Positions 25,879-35,796 are shown, counted from the stretch's first letter. The stretch: DNA of 64,000 nt from Thermogutta sp039793925 (GCF_039793925.1 NZ_JBAMME010000343.1:13929-77928); one strand, 5' to 3'. A program made the numbers and translations. Notes: generated by a model from the letters alone, not told the origin.

Positions 25879-26382
25879 TCAGATCACCTTCGCTTTCTGG
25901 CCGGCGACTTCAATGAGCATTTCGCCGGTGCTGCAGGTGAAGGTGATTTTTCTTCCGTAGGTTCCGCCGACGTCTTCGGCGGTAATGGGAATTCCAGCCC
26001 TCTTTAAAATCTCGCGGATGGCCGCCACGTTTTCCTCTCCGATTTGCAGCGGGCCACCTACCCGGAACATGTTGGCACCGCCCGCGATTTTAGCGACAAG
26101 TCCGGGCTTAGGGCAGCCCATGCTAGCCAGTTGCTCGAGCATGGTGGGAATCGCTGTGTCGGCAAATTTTCCTGGCTGGCCGTTCTGACCATGCGATTGG
26201 GGAAGCACCACGTGCGCAATTGCCCCCAAGCTTAGCCGGGGATGCCACAGGACGACGGCCACACATGATCCAAGGACCGACGTGAATTGTGTGGAACGAT
26301 CGCCTGTGGCGATCTGACCCATCCCGACGTGGATTGCCTGTCCTTTGACGGAAGTTGCTTCAGCGGTTGTCGGATTGAGCAT
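25879..26382 (-). CDS. cheD: Chemoreceptor glutamine deamidase CheD
   Basis: A 167-aa enzyme that deamidates glutamines on chemoreceptors and, in systems such as Bacillus, binds and stimulates the phosphatase CheC. The catalytic triad matches the Thermotoga enzyme in spacing: T34, C40 (LGSC) and H57 (AIAHVVLP). The C-terminal GGTYGRKITF motif is present. It lies 62 bp downstream of the CheC-like gene and in the same orientation as cheA, giving a cheA-cheC-cheD order. The start at 26382 is an ATG, a little upstream of the first family strand. No receptor gene is in the window. Confidence 0.93.
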   Translation of the reverse strand: MLNPTTAEATSVKGQAIHVGMGQIATGDRSTQFTSVLGSCVAVVLWHPRLSLGAIAHVVLPQSHGQNGQPGKFADTAIPTMLEQLASMGCPKPGLVAKIAGGANMFRVGGPLQIGEENVAAIREILKRAGIPITAEDVGGTYGRKITFTCSTGEMLIEVAGQKAKVI

Positions 26383-26444
26383 GTTTATCCCCTATCAATA
26401 TGTCATTGGGCTGCGTGCATTCTTGGGTTCGGTGATGGTTTTTC

Positions 26445-27065
26445 TCATCCGTCATTTGGCTTCACCCTGATGGCGTTCTCCAGCATCCTCCGGAATTCCG
26501 GAGACGGCACGAAGAGCACGTGCCAGTTGAGGGCTTCCCCTTCGCGGTGAAAGCCGGTCCGCCCGATAAGCGCCACGTCCGAGGCGGCCGCCTGTTCCGC
26601 CAATGCCTGTTGGATGACGCTAGCGAAATAATCGCGGACGAAGTAAGGGGGGCTGGGGATGATGGTGCGGCCCATTAGGCGAGTCAACGCGTTCATGTAG
26701 GCACATCCCAGGATATTGCCTGTCTCCGTGAGCGCTGAAATTTCCAGCTCGTCCCACTCGGGGTTGGTGTTGCGGACACGCCGGGTCAAAGTGGCAGCCA
26801 GTTGTCTTGCGTTATCCTCATCAAAGGTGAGAATAAGCACGGTGCCCGGATCCGATTCAACTCCCAAGATCACCATGGTGAGAATGTCATCAGCGAATCC
26901 CAGTTCACTGGTTACCGAATGGAGCGGAATTTCCCGTACCTCATCGAGGGTCAACGTAATTAATCCGTCCGTCCACCGGCACATGGCCGCTGACGCGTCG
27001 TGGGTGGCAGCGGCGAAAAGAGGACGGAAAATGTCTGCTCGGTTGGTTGCAATGGCGCTGGTCAT
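26445..27065 (-). CDS. CheC/CheX-like chemotaxis phosphatase
   Basis: A 206-aa protein of the CheC/CheX/FliY family, which dephosphorylates CheY-P. One active-site helix is visible: S110-xxx-E114-xx-N117 in ISALTETGNILG. The equivalent first site near residues 15-30 (LFAAATHDASAAM) lacks the Glu and Asn, so only one of CheC's usual two sites appears intact. The ATG at 27065 has AGAGGA 6-8 bp upstream, preferred over the start at 27089. It sits between cheA (97 bp) and cheD (62 bp). The pairing with CheD supports CheC rather than CheX. Confidence 0.85.
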   Translation of the reverse strand: MTSAIATNRADIFRPLFAAATHDASAAMCRWTDGLITLTLDEVREIPLHSVTSELGFADDILTMVILGVESDPGTVLILTFDEDNARQLAATLTRRVRNTNPEWDELEISALTETGNILGCAYMNALTRLMGRTIIPSPPYFVRDYFASVIQQALAEQAAASDVALIGRTGFHREGEALNWHVLFVPSPEFRRMLENAIRVKPNDG

Positions 27066-27162
27066 GAGTGTTCCTCTTACAATGCACACATGTTCGTTAA
27101 ACAGGACGCATTTGCCACGAATTCCGTCCCTCCTTTAGTCTTGGAAGCCGCGCACTCCATTA

Positions 27163-30102
27163 TCAGTGCACTCCAGTCCGACGACTGATCATGCCCAGAA
27201 GGGCAGCCACGTCGAGAATGAGTGACACGCGGCCGTTCCCTAAAATGCTTGCCCCGGCAATACCCGGAATGTTGCGGTAATTTTCAGCGATTGATTTGAT
27301 GACGACATCCTCTTCACCGAGGACCTCGTCCACCACAAGCCCAACCTCGTGCTCCTCGTCGCCCAGAACCACCAGGGTTGTCTCCTCTCGGGAACCGTCG
27401 CCGAAATACGATCCATAGCAGTGCGAGGCAAACACCTCTCCCAGCTCGATGACTGAAATGACGCGCTCCCTGATACGAGCGGTTTTCATTCCGTGGATGG
27501 TGGTCAGGTTTTCCTGGCGTGCAGCCACGATCTCCCGAACCGCCTCGATAGGCATGGCGAAGACGTCACCGTCGATCCGCACGAGCAGGCTGGGAAGGAT
27601 TGCCAGTGTCAGCGGTAATTTGATGGTGACTTTCGTTCCCACGCCCGGTTCGCTCGTCAGTTCAATGGCACCACTCAGTTCTTCGATCTTGGCTTTGACG
27701 ATGTCCATGCCCATGCCGCGACCGGAGACCTCCGTGACCTTTTCAGCGGTGCTCAGGCCGGGCAGGAAAATGAGCCGGTAAATCTCCTCGCGGGACATTT
27801 TCTCCGCCTGAGCAGGGCTGATGAGGTTGCGATCCAGGGCCTTCTTGAGAATCCGATCGGCATCCAACCCCTTGCCGTCGTCGCTGACTTCAATGACGAT
27901 CGAATTCCCGCGGTGGAAGGCGTTAAGGGTGATAGTTCCGACCACCGGTTTGCCAATCTTTTGCCGCACCTCCGGCGGTTCAATCCCATGGTCGGCGGCA
28001 TTGCGTACCAGATGGATGAGTGGGTCGCCCAGCTCGTCGATCATCCGTTTGTCGAGTTCTGTTTTCTCTCCGTTAATCACAAGTTGAATCTGCTTGCCAT
28101 TCAGGCGGGTGACGTCGCGGACCACTCGCTTGAAGCGATTAAAGAGTGGACCAATGGGCACCATCCGCGTTTCCATCACTGCCCGCTGAATCCCATCCGT
28201 GACGCGATCGAGCTGATGGACAGCTTCCATAAGCTGGTTGACGGCCACGCGCGCTTCGGTAACGGCTTCCAGTTCCTGAGTGAGCAGCTCCAGCTCTTTC
28301 TCCAGCCGATTCCAGGAAAGACGGCTGACACTTCCTCGATTGCCGTACGGCCCATCGTCCTCCGACCAGGCGGCAAGCCGTCCCAGGGAATCTTTCACCC
28401 CGCGCAGTATCTGAACAGCACGATTGCTGTGGAATCTCTGTTTGAGTTTCTCCGAAAGTTCGGTGAGCCTTGCCCGCGTGATCACAAGCTGCCCGGCCAG
28501 GTTCATGAGCTGATCCAGACGTTCAATATCCACGCGGAGGGTTTCTACACTTTTGGCCGGTTCCGTGGTTTTCGTCTTGGCGTTCCCCTGCTCATCGGGG
28601 CGGGATGAAAAGGCCGATGCGCCCAAATTCGCGTTTTCTGCCGGCTGTGCTGTCGCGGGACGACCGTCCTGCTCCGCATTGGCCGTCGGAGTGGCGGCTC
28701 TACGTTCTGGAACGAGCGAATGCAATTTGATGTCCCGCACGCCTCCCACGCGAAGCACTCGGGTTACTTCGTCCAGCGGTTTCTCGGTGGCGACGATGAA
28801 TTCCACAGCCGGAAGGGACTCTTGATTCTCCAGCTCCTCGACGGGAGGCATATACTCCAGGACTTCGCCAATGTGGCAGAGCTTCTCGTGGAGCAGTTGG
28901 CCTTTCAGTCCGCTGAGCTGAAGTCCCGGCTGCAGCTCGACGCGTCCCATGACGACCGGTCGATCGAACTCGCGGGCCTTCTCCAAAAGTTGAGCCGGCG
29001 GCCATTGATTTGGAACACTTTCCTTAGGTTGAGGTTCCCCAGCAATTACCGCCTCTTCGTTTTCCTGAGAATGGGCACCCAACTTTTTGTCCGGATTTAC
29101 CCCCTGCGCTACTACCTGTTGATAAGCTAGAAGCCCGGCGGCAACGGGTGCAAAATCGACCGTGGGAGCCGTCCCCTGGCGAAGCTGTTCCAGGAATTCA
29201 CGGAGGGTATCGGTGGCCTTCAGGAGTCGATCGTTGAGCTCGGGGGTGAGCTGCCTGCCCTGATCGAGCAGCATCTGGAGTACGTCTTCCATCAGGTGCG
29301 CCAGCTTGGAGGCTTGATGAAAACCGACCGAAGCCGCCGCGCCTTTAATCCGGTGGGCCGTGCACAGAAGGCTTTCCAGCTCCTCGCGGGTTCCACCACC
29401 TTCTACAGCGACCAGCGTCTCGCTCAACGAATCGAGCCCCTGTTCCAGCTCATCGATGAACAGGGCCAGATATTTCGAGTTGAGGTCGGCCTCATCAGTC
29501 ACCTGCTGGAATTCTGTAGCAGCGCGGTTCAGAAACTCCTTTGGCGTCGCTGACGAGAGCGGCCTTTCTTGCGGTGCCAATGCCTCTTCGGTGAGAACCT
29601 GCTCTACTCTCTGCGCAGCATGGTCCAGAACCTGTTCGACATGTTTGGCCAGCGACGACGCGGCGGCTCTTTCCCCCTCCAAGAGACACGTCATCGCCTC
29701 CACGATATCTCCCGCCTCGATAGGTTCAGGAGTTGGGTCTTTGAGGGCCTCGACCATCGCTCGCAAACGATCCGCGGCCTGGAACATCAAATCCACGACG
29801 TTGTGATCGAGCTGCAGTTCATTTTTTCGTGCCGCGTCGAACAGATTCTCGAGCTTGTGTGTCAATTGGTTGATGTTGGTAAGATTCAGCATCGCCGACA
29901 GCCCTTTCAGGCTGTGCGCGGCGCGAAACATTTCGTTAAGGGTTTCAGCGTCAAAGCCAGCAGTGTCGTTCGCCGGGCGCTGCCGCAACCATTCATCAAG
30001 CGCCAACAGGTTTTCATTAAGACGGTCCAGGAGCTGGGTGGCCTCATCCAAAAAATCCCCCAGCATTTCCTGAAACATTTCATCGCTCAGGTAGGCATCC
30101 AT
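27163..30102 (-). CDS. cheA: Chemotaxis histidine kinase CheA with two Hpt domains
   Basis: A 979-aa kinase that passes phosphate from ATP to a response regulator under control of chemoreceptors. There are two Hpt phosphotransfer domains: the first with H63 in AAHSLKG, the second with H250 in TAHRIKG. A variable region follows (about 310-510), including a REC-interaction-like segment at about 380-465 and an Ala/Thr/Glu-rich linker. Next come the dimerisation helix from about 518, the ATPase domain (HLVRNAADHG near 697, DDGKGLD, GRGMGMD) and a C-terminal CheW-like domain. The ATG at 30102 places the first Hpt helix at the N-terminus; the frame runs open to 30228. It leads cheA-cheC-cheD. No cheW, cheY, cheB or cheR is nearby. 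Confidence 0.95.
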   Translation of the reverse strand: MDAYLSDEMFQEMLGDFLDEATQLLDRLNENLLALDEWLRQRPANDTAGFDAETLNEMFRAAHSLKGLSAMLNLTNINQLTHKLENLFDAARKNELQLDHNVVDLMFQAADRLRAMVEALKDPTPEPIEAGDIVEAMTCLLEGERAAASSLAKHVEQVLDHAAQRVEQVLTEEALAPQERPLSSATPKEFLNRAATEFQQVTDEADLNSKYLALFIDELEQGLDSLSETLVAVEGGGTREELESLLCTAHRIKGAAASVGFHQASKLAHLMEDVLQMLLDQGRQLTPELNDRLLKATDTLREFLEQLRQGTAPTVDFAPVAAGLLAYQQVVAQGVNPDKKLGAHSQENEEAVIAGEPQPKESVPNQWPPAQLLEKAREFDRPVVMGRVELQPGLQLSGLKGQLLHEKLCHIGEVLEYMPPVEELENQESLPAVEFIVATEKPLDEVTRVLRVGGVRDIKLHSLVPERRAATPTANAEQDGRPATAQPAENANLGASAFSSRPDEQGNAKTKTTEPAKSVETLRVDIERLDQLMNLAGQLVITRARLTELSEKLKQRFHSNRAVQILRGVKDSLGRLAAWSEDDGPYGNRGSVSRLSWNRLEKELELLTQELEAVTEARVAVNQLMEAVHQLDRVTDGIQRAVMETRMVPIGPLFNRFKRVVRDVTRLNGKQIQLVINGEKTELDKRMIDELGDPLIHLVRNAADHGIEPPEVRQKIGKPVVGTITLNAFHRGNSIVIEVSDDGKGLDADRILKKALDRNLISPAQAEKMSREEIYRLIFLPGLSTAEKVTEVSGRGMGMDIVKAKIEELSGAIELTSEPGVGTKVTIKLPLTLAILPSLLVRIDGDVFAMPIEAVREIVAARQENLTTIHGMKTARIRERVISVIELGEVFASHCYGSYFGDGSREETTLVVLGDEEHEVGLVVDEVLGEEDVVIKSIAENYRNIPGIAGASILGNGRVSLILDVAALLGMISRRTGVH

Positions 30103-30593
30103 GGTCACAGGTACTCTTCGGCAAATCGTTTGGACGGATGAATTATGCCAGCAACCTGGGTGTGAAAACTCGTGGCATGCCTCTCTGCAACCTCCCTGTC
30201 GAAAACGGGCAATGGATGTCGACAGCACGCCCCGACCGAGGCTCCTTCTCCCTCAGAGAGGCGGTCCCAATTGAAGCGGCTAAGAAAAGATAGGTCGTAA
30301 AAACGCCATGGCAACCGATGGCAGTACGGCTGTTTCGAGGAAAACTGTCGGCAAAGTTAAGCGGCGCTCCGCCGTGAATCTGCGGATTCGCCTTGAGGCA
30401 ACCAACCCGCTCCCGCGAGCATTCGCGTTGGAGCATGGCCCACCAATGACGGTGCCTAAAGTGGCAGGCTGCCGGTATTTCCTCTTGTCCCGCCCATTCA
30501 GTACACTGAAGGATAATATCCCAAAGCTCGCTAACAAATTCGTCCACAAAAATCTTGCTTTAATCCCCTTATTAGAGGGGGATGTGGTGGTGT
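30103..30593. other. Intergenic region between divergent cheA and the aminotransferase
   Basis: About 490 bp expected to hold the cheA and aminotransferase promoters. Short frames on both strands lack support. The plus-strand end carries GAGGGGG at about 30575-30581. No RNA gene or repeat is visible. Confidence 0.3.
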
Positions 30594-31877
30594 ATGCACG
30601 ATAAACAGTTGGCAAGAGAGGTCCCGGGGCCGATTGGTCCCATCGAAACCCGCTCTGGATTCAGTATTCCGGTGGCCGAGCGCGTTCTCCGCCTGCCGCC
30701 ATATCTATTTGCGCGGATTAACAAATTGCTTTACGAGAAACGCCGCGCCGGAGCCGATGTGATCGACCTGGGAATGGGGAATCCCAGCGATCCCCCGCAA
30801 GACATTGTGATTGAGAAGCTCGCGGCAGCCGCTCGGGATCCGGACAATCATGGTTACACCGAATCGAGGGGGATTTTGAACCTCCGCCGGGAGGTAGCTT
30901 CCAAGTACTTTAAACAGTTCGGTGTCCGATTGGACCCCGAATCAGAAATCATCGTATGCCTGGGTTCAAAGGATGGATTCAGCCATCTGTGTCTGGCTTT
31001 ATTGGGACCGGGAGACACGGCCGTTGTGCCGGCCCCGTCTTATCCGCCCCATGTTTACGCCGTGATTCTGGCGGGCGCGAGTACCATCAGTTTGGACGTC
31101 ACGAAACCGGATGAGTTTCTGTCGCGGCTGGCTTTCGTCTGCGAGAATATTTTTCCGCGGCCAAAAGTCGTTGTCGTGAACTTTCCACACAATCCCACCA
31201 CGACGGTCGTGGAAGCCGACTTTTATCATGAACTGGTGCGACTGGCCAAGCGCTATGGTTTCCTCGTGATCAGCGACCTGGCCTACGCGGACGTCACGTT
31301 TGACGGCTATCGGGCGCCGAGTCTCCTGGCCGTTCCTGGCGGTCGGGATGTGGGCGTGGAACTCACCACGATGAGCAAAGGTTACAACATGGCGGGTTGG
31401 CGAGTGGGATTCTGCTGTGGAAATGCGGAGATGGTGCGGGCCCTCGCCACCGTGAAGACCTATTACGACTACGGCATGTTTCGCGCGATTCAGGTGGCGG
31501 CAATTGTCGCCCTAAGGCACACGGATGCCGCCGTTGAGGCCCAAGCCCGTGAGTACCAACGGCGACGAGATGTCCTCTGCGAGGGGCTAGAACGGCTCGG
31601 CTGGCCCATTGTGCGGCCCAAGGCGACGATGTTTGTTTGGGCAAAGATTCCCGAACCCTGGGCGAGCCAGATGTCGTCGTTCGACTTCGCCATGAAGCTG
31701 CTGAAAGAAGCCGACGTGGCTGTCAGCCCCGGCGGCGGTTTTGGCGCAGCGGGCGAAGGATACTTGCGACTGGCGCTGGTTGAAAACGAACATCGCCTCC
31801 GCCAGGCCGTTCGCCAGATCGGGCGTTGTCTCGGACAGGCACAAGGCCAACCGCCCGCGCGAGTCGCCGGCACCTAA
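30594..31877 (+). CDS. PLP-dependent class I/II aminotransferase (AlaC/LL-DAP aminotransferase type)
   Basis: A 427-aa fold-type I aminotransferase. The PLP lysine is K262 in MSKGYNMAGWR. Other hallmarks are DLGMGNPSDPP near the N-terminus, VVNFPHNPTT, ISDLAYADV (the Asp that holds the pyridine nitrogen) and a C-terminal YLRLAL. The SKGYNMAGWR pattern is typical of the glutamate-pyruvate transaminase AlaC and LL-diaminopimelate aminotransferase group, so alanine or diaminopimelate synthesis is likely; sequence alone does not decide. Two ATGs are possible: 30582, which abuts the GAGGGGG, and 30594, which has better spacing; I chose 30594. Confidence 0.85.
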   Translation: MHDKQLAREVPGPIGPIETRSGFSIPVAERVLRLPPYLFARINKLLYEKRRAGADVIDLGMGNPSDPPQDIVIEKLAAAARDPDNHGYTESRGILNLRREVASKYFKQFGVRLDPESEIIVCLGSKDGFSHLCLALLGPGDTAVVPAPSYPPHVYAVILAGASTISLDVTKPDEFLSRLAFVCENIFPRPKVVVVNFPHNPTTTVVEADFYHELVRLAKRYGFLVISDLAYADVTFDGYRAPSLLAVPGGRDVGVELTTMSKGYNMAGWRVGFCCGNAEMVRALATVKTYYDYGMFRAIQVAAIVALRHTDAAVEAQAREYQRRRDVLCEGLERLGWPIVRPKATMFVWAKIPEPWASQMSSFDFAMKLLKEADVAVSPGGGFGAAGEGYLRLALVENEHRLRQAVRQIGRCLGQAQGQPPARVAGT

Positions 31878-31911
31878 TGGGGACCGATGCACAAGGAAGA
31901 AGCGAGAAACC

Positions 31912-32121
31912 TCAACTTGAGGCCGCGGCTCGGCTTTGCTTATTCCGCTCTAGATACCGGGCCCGAATTTCCTCCAGTTCTTTGCTGAGCCGGTAATGGA
32001 GAGGGCTTTCCGGCCTCAGATGCTTCAACAGAGATTCGGCCCTTTTCAGCTTCTTTTCGTCAACCGGACCTTTAGAGAACAACGAGTTCCAACTGTGGGC
32101 AACCTGTTGTTCGGTAAGCAA
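31912..32121 (-). CDS. Small conserved-looking hypothetical protein
   Basis: A 69-aa charged, helical protein (LTEQQVAHSWNSL, KKLKRAESLLKHL, RLSKELEEIRARYLERNK) with no recognised domain. The first usable start on the frame is GTG at 32148, but GGGAGGT lies ideally upstream of an in-frame TTG at 32121, so I start there. It has no signal peptide. It converges with the aminotransferase, whose stop is 34 bp away. The strong ribosome-binding site and regular heptad-like helix suggest a real gene; function is unknown. Confidence 0.6.
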   Translation of the reverse strand: MLTEQQVAHSWNSLFSKGPVDEKKLKRAESLLKHLRPESPLHYRLSKELEEIRARYLERNKQSRAAASS

Positions 32122-32583
32122 GTGTGACCTCCCTCGTTCTGGAGACACATGACCGGCGCTATCAGCACAACCCCCTGAATACGCTGATAGCGATTCATTG
32201 CTATTATATCGTCACAACTTTGTCAGTCCACTCGTCCAGAGTCAGCGCGGAGGGCGCTAGGAAAACATTCCGCGTTTTTCGGCGGGGTTGCCGTGCACGG
32301 CATGAGGTGGGTTTAATGCTTCTACGCAGGTGCTGTCGTCCGCGTTCGTATGTCGCACAGTGGCCCAATCTGTCCACAGAATTCACGCAGACTACAAAGT
32401 TGTGGAAGCACAGTCAGGAAACCAACGACATGGCATTTCTCCGCAGGGCAGAGGACCCGCAGGTGCTCCAAGATCGGCCAGGACTCGGATAAATTGGGGT
32501 CAGTTCGGCGGTGGGCTGGGCAAGGCATGTTGGTGCCGCCACCAGATGATGTTTCAACTTTTTAACGCACGGGGAGGTGTCTC
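32122..32583. other. Intergenic region before the sulfatase
   Basis: About 460 bp between divergent genes. It includes an AT-rich patch near 32195-32225 (CATTGCTATTATATCG), a plausible promoter area for the small minus-strand gene. GGGGAGG just before 32584 is the sulfatase ribosome-binding site. Overlapping short frames have no support. Confidence 0.3.
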
Positions 32584-34089
32584 ATGGTGAGTCGTCGGTG
32601 TTTCCAATTGTGGGGCCTCGCTGTGGGCTGGATGTTGGTCTGCCAAACCTCGGGATCTGCCGGAGTGGGAGCTGGCCCGGCAAGGCCTAATGTGCTGTTC
32701 ATCGCGATTGACGATCTCAATGATTGGACGGGCTTTCTGGGCGGCCACCCGCAGGCAAAAACACCGAATTTGGATGCCCTCGCGAAGCAAGGGATGATCT
32801 TCACCCGTGCGTATTGCACCGCTCCAGCATGCAATCCTTCACGAACAAGCCTGCTATGCGGCGTCCTCCCGTCGTCGTCAGGTGTCTATCACAATGACAA
32901 CCCCTGGCGCCCGCAACTTCCGGACACGATCACCGTGTTCCAGCACTTCATGGCTCACGGATACAAGGTGTACGGAGGAGGAAAGCTCTTCCACAATGTT
33001 TTTAACGATCCCCAATCGTGGGAAGTATATTGGAATCGGCCTGGTGACCCGGTGCCGCCAAATCGGCCGGTCAATGGCATCCCGAACGCGGCCCATTTCG
33101 ATTGGGGGCCGCTTGACGTGGGCGACGCCGCAATGGGCGACGCAAAGCTGAGCGACTGGGCGATTGAGTTCCTCGGCCAGAAGCACGATCGCCCATTCTT
33201 CCTGGCTGTCGGATACATTCGCCCGCACCTGCCCTGGTATGTCCCCCGACCGTACTTCGATGACTTTCCCCTTGCGAACATCGTTTTGCCCCAAGTGAAA
33301 GAAGACGATCTGGATGACGTCCCGCCGCTGGGGAAAAAGATCGCCAACCCTCAAGGAGATCATGCCCGGGTACTAGCGACCCACAATTGGGAAAAAGCCG
33401 TTCAAGGCTATCTGGCGAGCATCGAATTTGTGGATCGCCAAGTGGGCCGCTTACTAGATGCCTTTCAAAAAAGTCCTTATGCCAAGAATACGATTGTGAT
33501 CGTATGGGGAGACCACGGTTGGCATCTGGGGGAGAAGCTTCACTGGCGGAAATTCACGCTGTGGGAAGAGGCTACCCGGGTACCCCTCATTATTTGCGTT
33601 CCGGGAGTGACAGAGCCGGGAAGTCAATGCCATCGCACGGTGAGTCTGCTTGACATTTATCCCACCCTGTGCGAGCTGTGCGATCTTCCCATCCCTCCGC
33701 ACGTGGAAGGCAAGAGCATCCTGCCGCTCCTCAAGCAGCCGGATGCGCCCTGGGATCGTCCGGTCATCACCACGCACGGCTATATGAATCACGCGGTGCG
33801 CTCGGAGCGCTGGCGCTATATCCGCTACAGCGACGGGACGGAAGAACTCTACGACCACGAGAAAGATCCGATGGAGTGGACCAACCTCGCCAACGATCCT
33901 GCGTACACTGAAATCAAAGCGGGGCTGGCCAAATGGCTGCCCAAAGTCAATAAACCGGAAGGCCCGAAAGCCAAGCCTCAGACCGATCAGCGCCGGGGTG
34001 GACGCACTCTGCCGCCCGAAAGCGCTGCCTGGCCGGAGGGTCTCCGAGCGTATTTTGCCCAGGAATGGTTCGGCGAATTTCAGCCCTGA
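32584..34089 (+). CDS. Secreted sulfatase, iduronate-2-sulfatase-like
   Basis: A 501-aa type I sulfatase that hydrolyses sulfate esters, probably on a polysaccharide. The signal peptide covers about 1-27. Metal ligands start with IAIDDLND (D43, D44). The catalytic cysteine, to be converted to formylglycine, is C83 in CNPSRTSLLCG, matching the C-x-P-S-R rule. The VWGDHGWHLGE motif holds the further metal ligands. GGGGAGG precedes the ATG. The formylglycine-generating enzyme is not in the window. Its stop is 6 bp from the end of the convergent fucose-isomerase-like gene. The sugar specificity is unknown, though a fucosidase lies 9 kb away. Confidence 0.92.
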   Translation: MVSRRCFQLWGLAVGWMLVCQTSGSAGVGAGPARPNVLFIAIDDLNDWTGFLGGHPQAKTPNLDALAKQGMIFTRAYCTAPACNPSRTSLLCGVLPSSSGVYHNDNPWRPQLPDTITVFQHFMAHGYKVYGGGKLFHNVFNDPQSWEVYWNRPGDPVPPNRPVNGIPNAAHFDWGPLDVGDAAMGDAKLSDWAIEFLGQKHDRPFFLAVGYIRPHLPWYVPRPYFDDFPLANIVLPQVKEDDLDDVPPLGKKIANPQGDHARVLATHNWEKAVQGYLASIEFVDRQVGRLLDAFQKSPYAKNTIVIVWGDHGWHLGEKLHWRKFTLWEEATRVPLIICVPGVTEPGSQCHRTVSLLDIYPTLCELCDLPIPPHVEGKSILPLLKQPDAPWDRPVITTHGYMNHAVRSERWRYIRYSDGTEELYDHEKDPMEWTNLANDPAYTEIKAGLAKWLPKVNKPEGPKAKPQTDQRRGGRTLPPESAAWPEGLRAYFAQEWFGEFQP

Positions 34090-34095
34090 AGGGGC

Positions 34096-35526
34096 TCAAC
34101 CCTCTTCAATGACATTCCAGCCCATCAGGCGGGCCAGGTGGTAGGCACTTTGCAGGTGATCCCCGTAGAACACCACCCGGTGGAGGAGCGTCATCGCATC
34201 CTCCGTCTGGAGCGCACTGCTCCAGTTGGCCACCATCTTGGCCGCGTCGCGGACTTCACTGACCAACTGCGTGCGACAGCCGTGGACCGATTTTTCCGGG
34301 ACTTCCACAATTTTGGCCGTGGAGATCAGTAAGGTATCCAGGTTGACGAACTTGGTTCGGGTGATCACTTCGCCGACACGGTACTGCACCTCCGGTACAC
34401 ACCCACTGCCACCGACTTCCGAGTGTCCGCGGAGCAGGTAAGGGTGCTCCGGTCCATCGATGCTGTCCAGTTTCAGAGGTCCGGTGCAATGGGCAGTCCA
34501 AAGCACGTTGCGGGATGTGTCGAAGGTGGCATTTCCCTGGAAGCCGGGTTTGTCGAACGCGTATCGGAAGATCAGCATTGTAAGAAGCGAATCCATGTCG
34601 CCCTCGCAGGCGGCTGGCAATCCGCGATCCCGCAACCGTGCGAAGCCGAGGCAGGGGAATCCCCTCGGCAACCAACCCATACAGGTTCCCACCGCCAGCC
34701 CCTGAGCCTGATACTTGTCCATGAGCCGATTGAGAGCCACACTCACCCGAGCCGCTTTGGCGATGTCTTCTTCTGTAGGCTCAATGATCTGCTTGGCGCC
34801 TTTGATCCACTTCTGGGCTTCTTCACGGACAGCGTCCTCTTCTACTGCCGCCATCATCTCGTCAAATGCTGACTGCTCAACAGCCAGTACTTCTGCGCCT
34901 AATCGCTCTTTAATCAGTTCCGGCGAACAAGCCGGGGCAGTTCCACGGGCGGGTGGGAACAAAAGAATCCGTGTCTGTTTGAGGAGCGGAATGACCCGCA
35001 GTAGCCGCACCGCGTGTTCCAGTTCGGCGAGATCGCTCGTCGCAAACAACGTGACGCGGTGTCCCCCCCGCTGCCACCGATGTGGGTACATCCAGTCATG
35101 CCCGCTGGCAGGGAGTGAGAAGACGATCATGGGATGGCGGGCTTCCAGGATCGGACCAACCAGCCGAGTGAGTGCAAAGCAACTGAGGTTGATGGCGAGA
35201 ATGGGTGTCCCTTCTCCGATGGCGGCCAAAAAGCTCTTGGTCTGTTCGGCGTTCTCCGATTTGCCGTAGACCAGTTCGACGTTCCCCAGCTTCTGCTCAA
35301 CTTCTTTGAGGACCGTCTGCATCTGCTCTACATGGGGCGGATCGGTGTTCCAGCCCCGATCTGCCGGACCCGGCGACCCTGACCAGAGAACGCCGATTTT
35401 GACTTTTTCCGGCCGCTGGACGGGAGTTGCCTCCGACGCCCATGTGTAACTCCAACTTGCAGATGCTGCCAGAGCGCTGAGAACGCCGGTTCCCAAGAAT
35501 TCACGCCGCGTGCAGTGTTCGCACAT
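34096..35526 (-). CDS. Fucose/arabinose isomerase-like protein with Tat signal
   Basis: A 476-aa protein. Residues 1-30 have a twin-arginine signal (TRREFLGTG) followed by a short hydrophobic Ala-rich stretch. The rest has the Rossmann-like layered fold pattern of the L-fucose isomerase family, with acidic clusters that could bind a metal (ACEGDMDSLLT, GHSEVGGSG). I chose the ATG at 35526 because GGGAGGG lies 8 bp upstream and it puts the Tat signal at the start; the open frame extends to 35721. True fucose isomerase is cytosolic, so an exported homologue may have another role. Confidence in the fold family is moderate. Confidence 0.6.
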   Translation of the reverse strand: MCEHCTRREFLGTGVLSALAASASWSYTWASEATPVQRPEKVKIGVLWSGSPGPADRGWNTDPPHVEQMQTVLKEVEQKLGNVELVYGKSENAEQTKSFLAAIGEGTPILAINLSCFALTRLVGPILEARHPMIVFSLPASGHDWMYPHRWQRGGHRVTLFATSDLAELEHAVRLLRVIPLLKQTRILLFPPARGTAPACSPELIKERLGAEVLAVEQSAFDEMMAAVEEDAVREEAQKWIKGAKQIIEPTEEDIAKAARVSVALNRLMDKYQAQGLAVGTCMGWLPRGFPCLGFARLRDRGLPAACEGDMDSLLTMLIFRYAFDKPGFQGNATFDTSRNVLWTAHCTGPLKLDSIDGPEHPYLLRGHSEVGGSGCVPEVQYRVGEVITRTKFVNLDTLLISTAKIVEVPEKSVHGCRTQLVSEVRDAAKMVANWSSALQTEDAMTLLHRVVFYGDHLQSAYHLARLMGWNVIEEG

Positions 35527-35796
35527 CGATTCGACCCTCCCGGAAAAACGCCACGCCAGATCGAACACCTGCCGAAGACACCCGTTCTTCCCTCTTCGGT
35601 CACCGGTAATGATGACCGGTCGAGTGTTAATTGTCAAGCAAAGACCAGGTATGGCGGGCCCAGTTGGGTGTTTCTTTCCGGCGTGAATGGTCTGAAAGCA
35701 GACGTGACGAACTTGTGCCACCGCGGCACTAGGGAGGCACGCTTGTCATGCCCTGTGAAGCTCGTCGTGTCCGTTGTGAATTGGAGACGTCATCAG

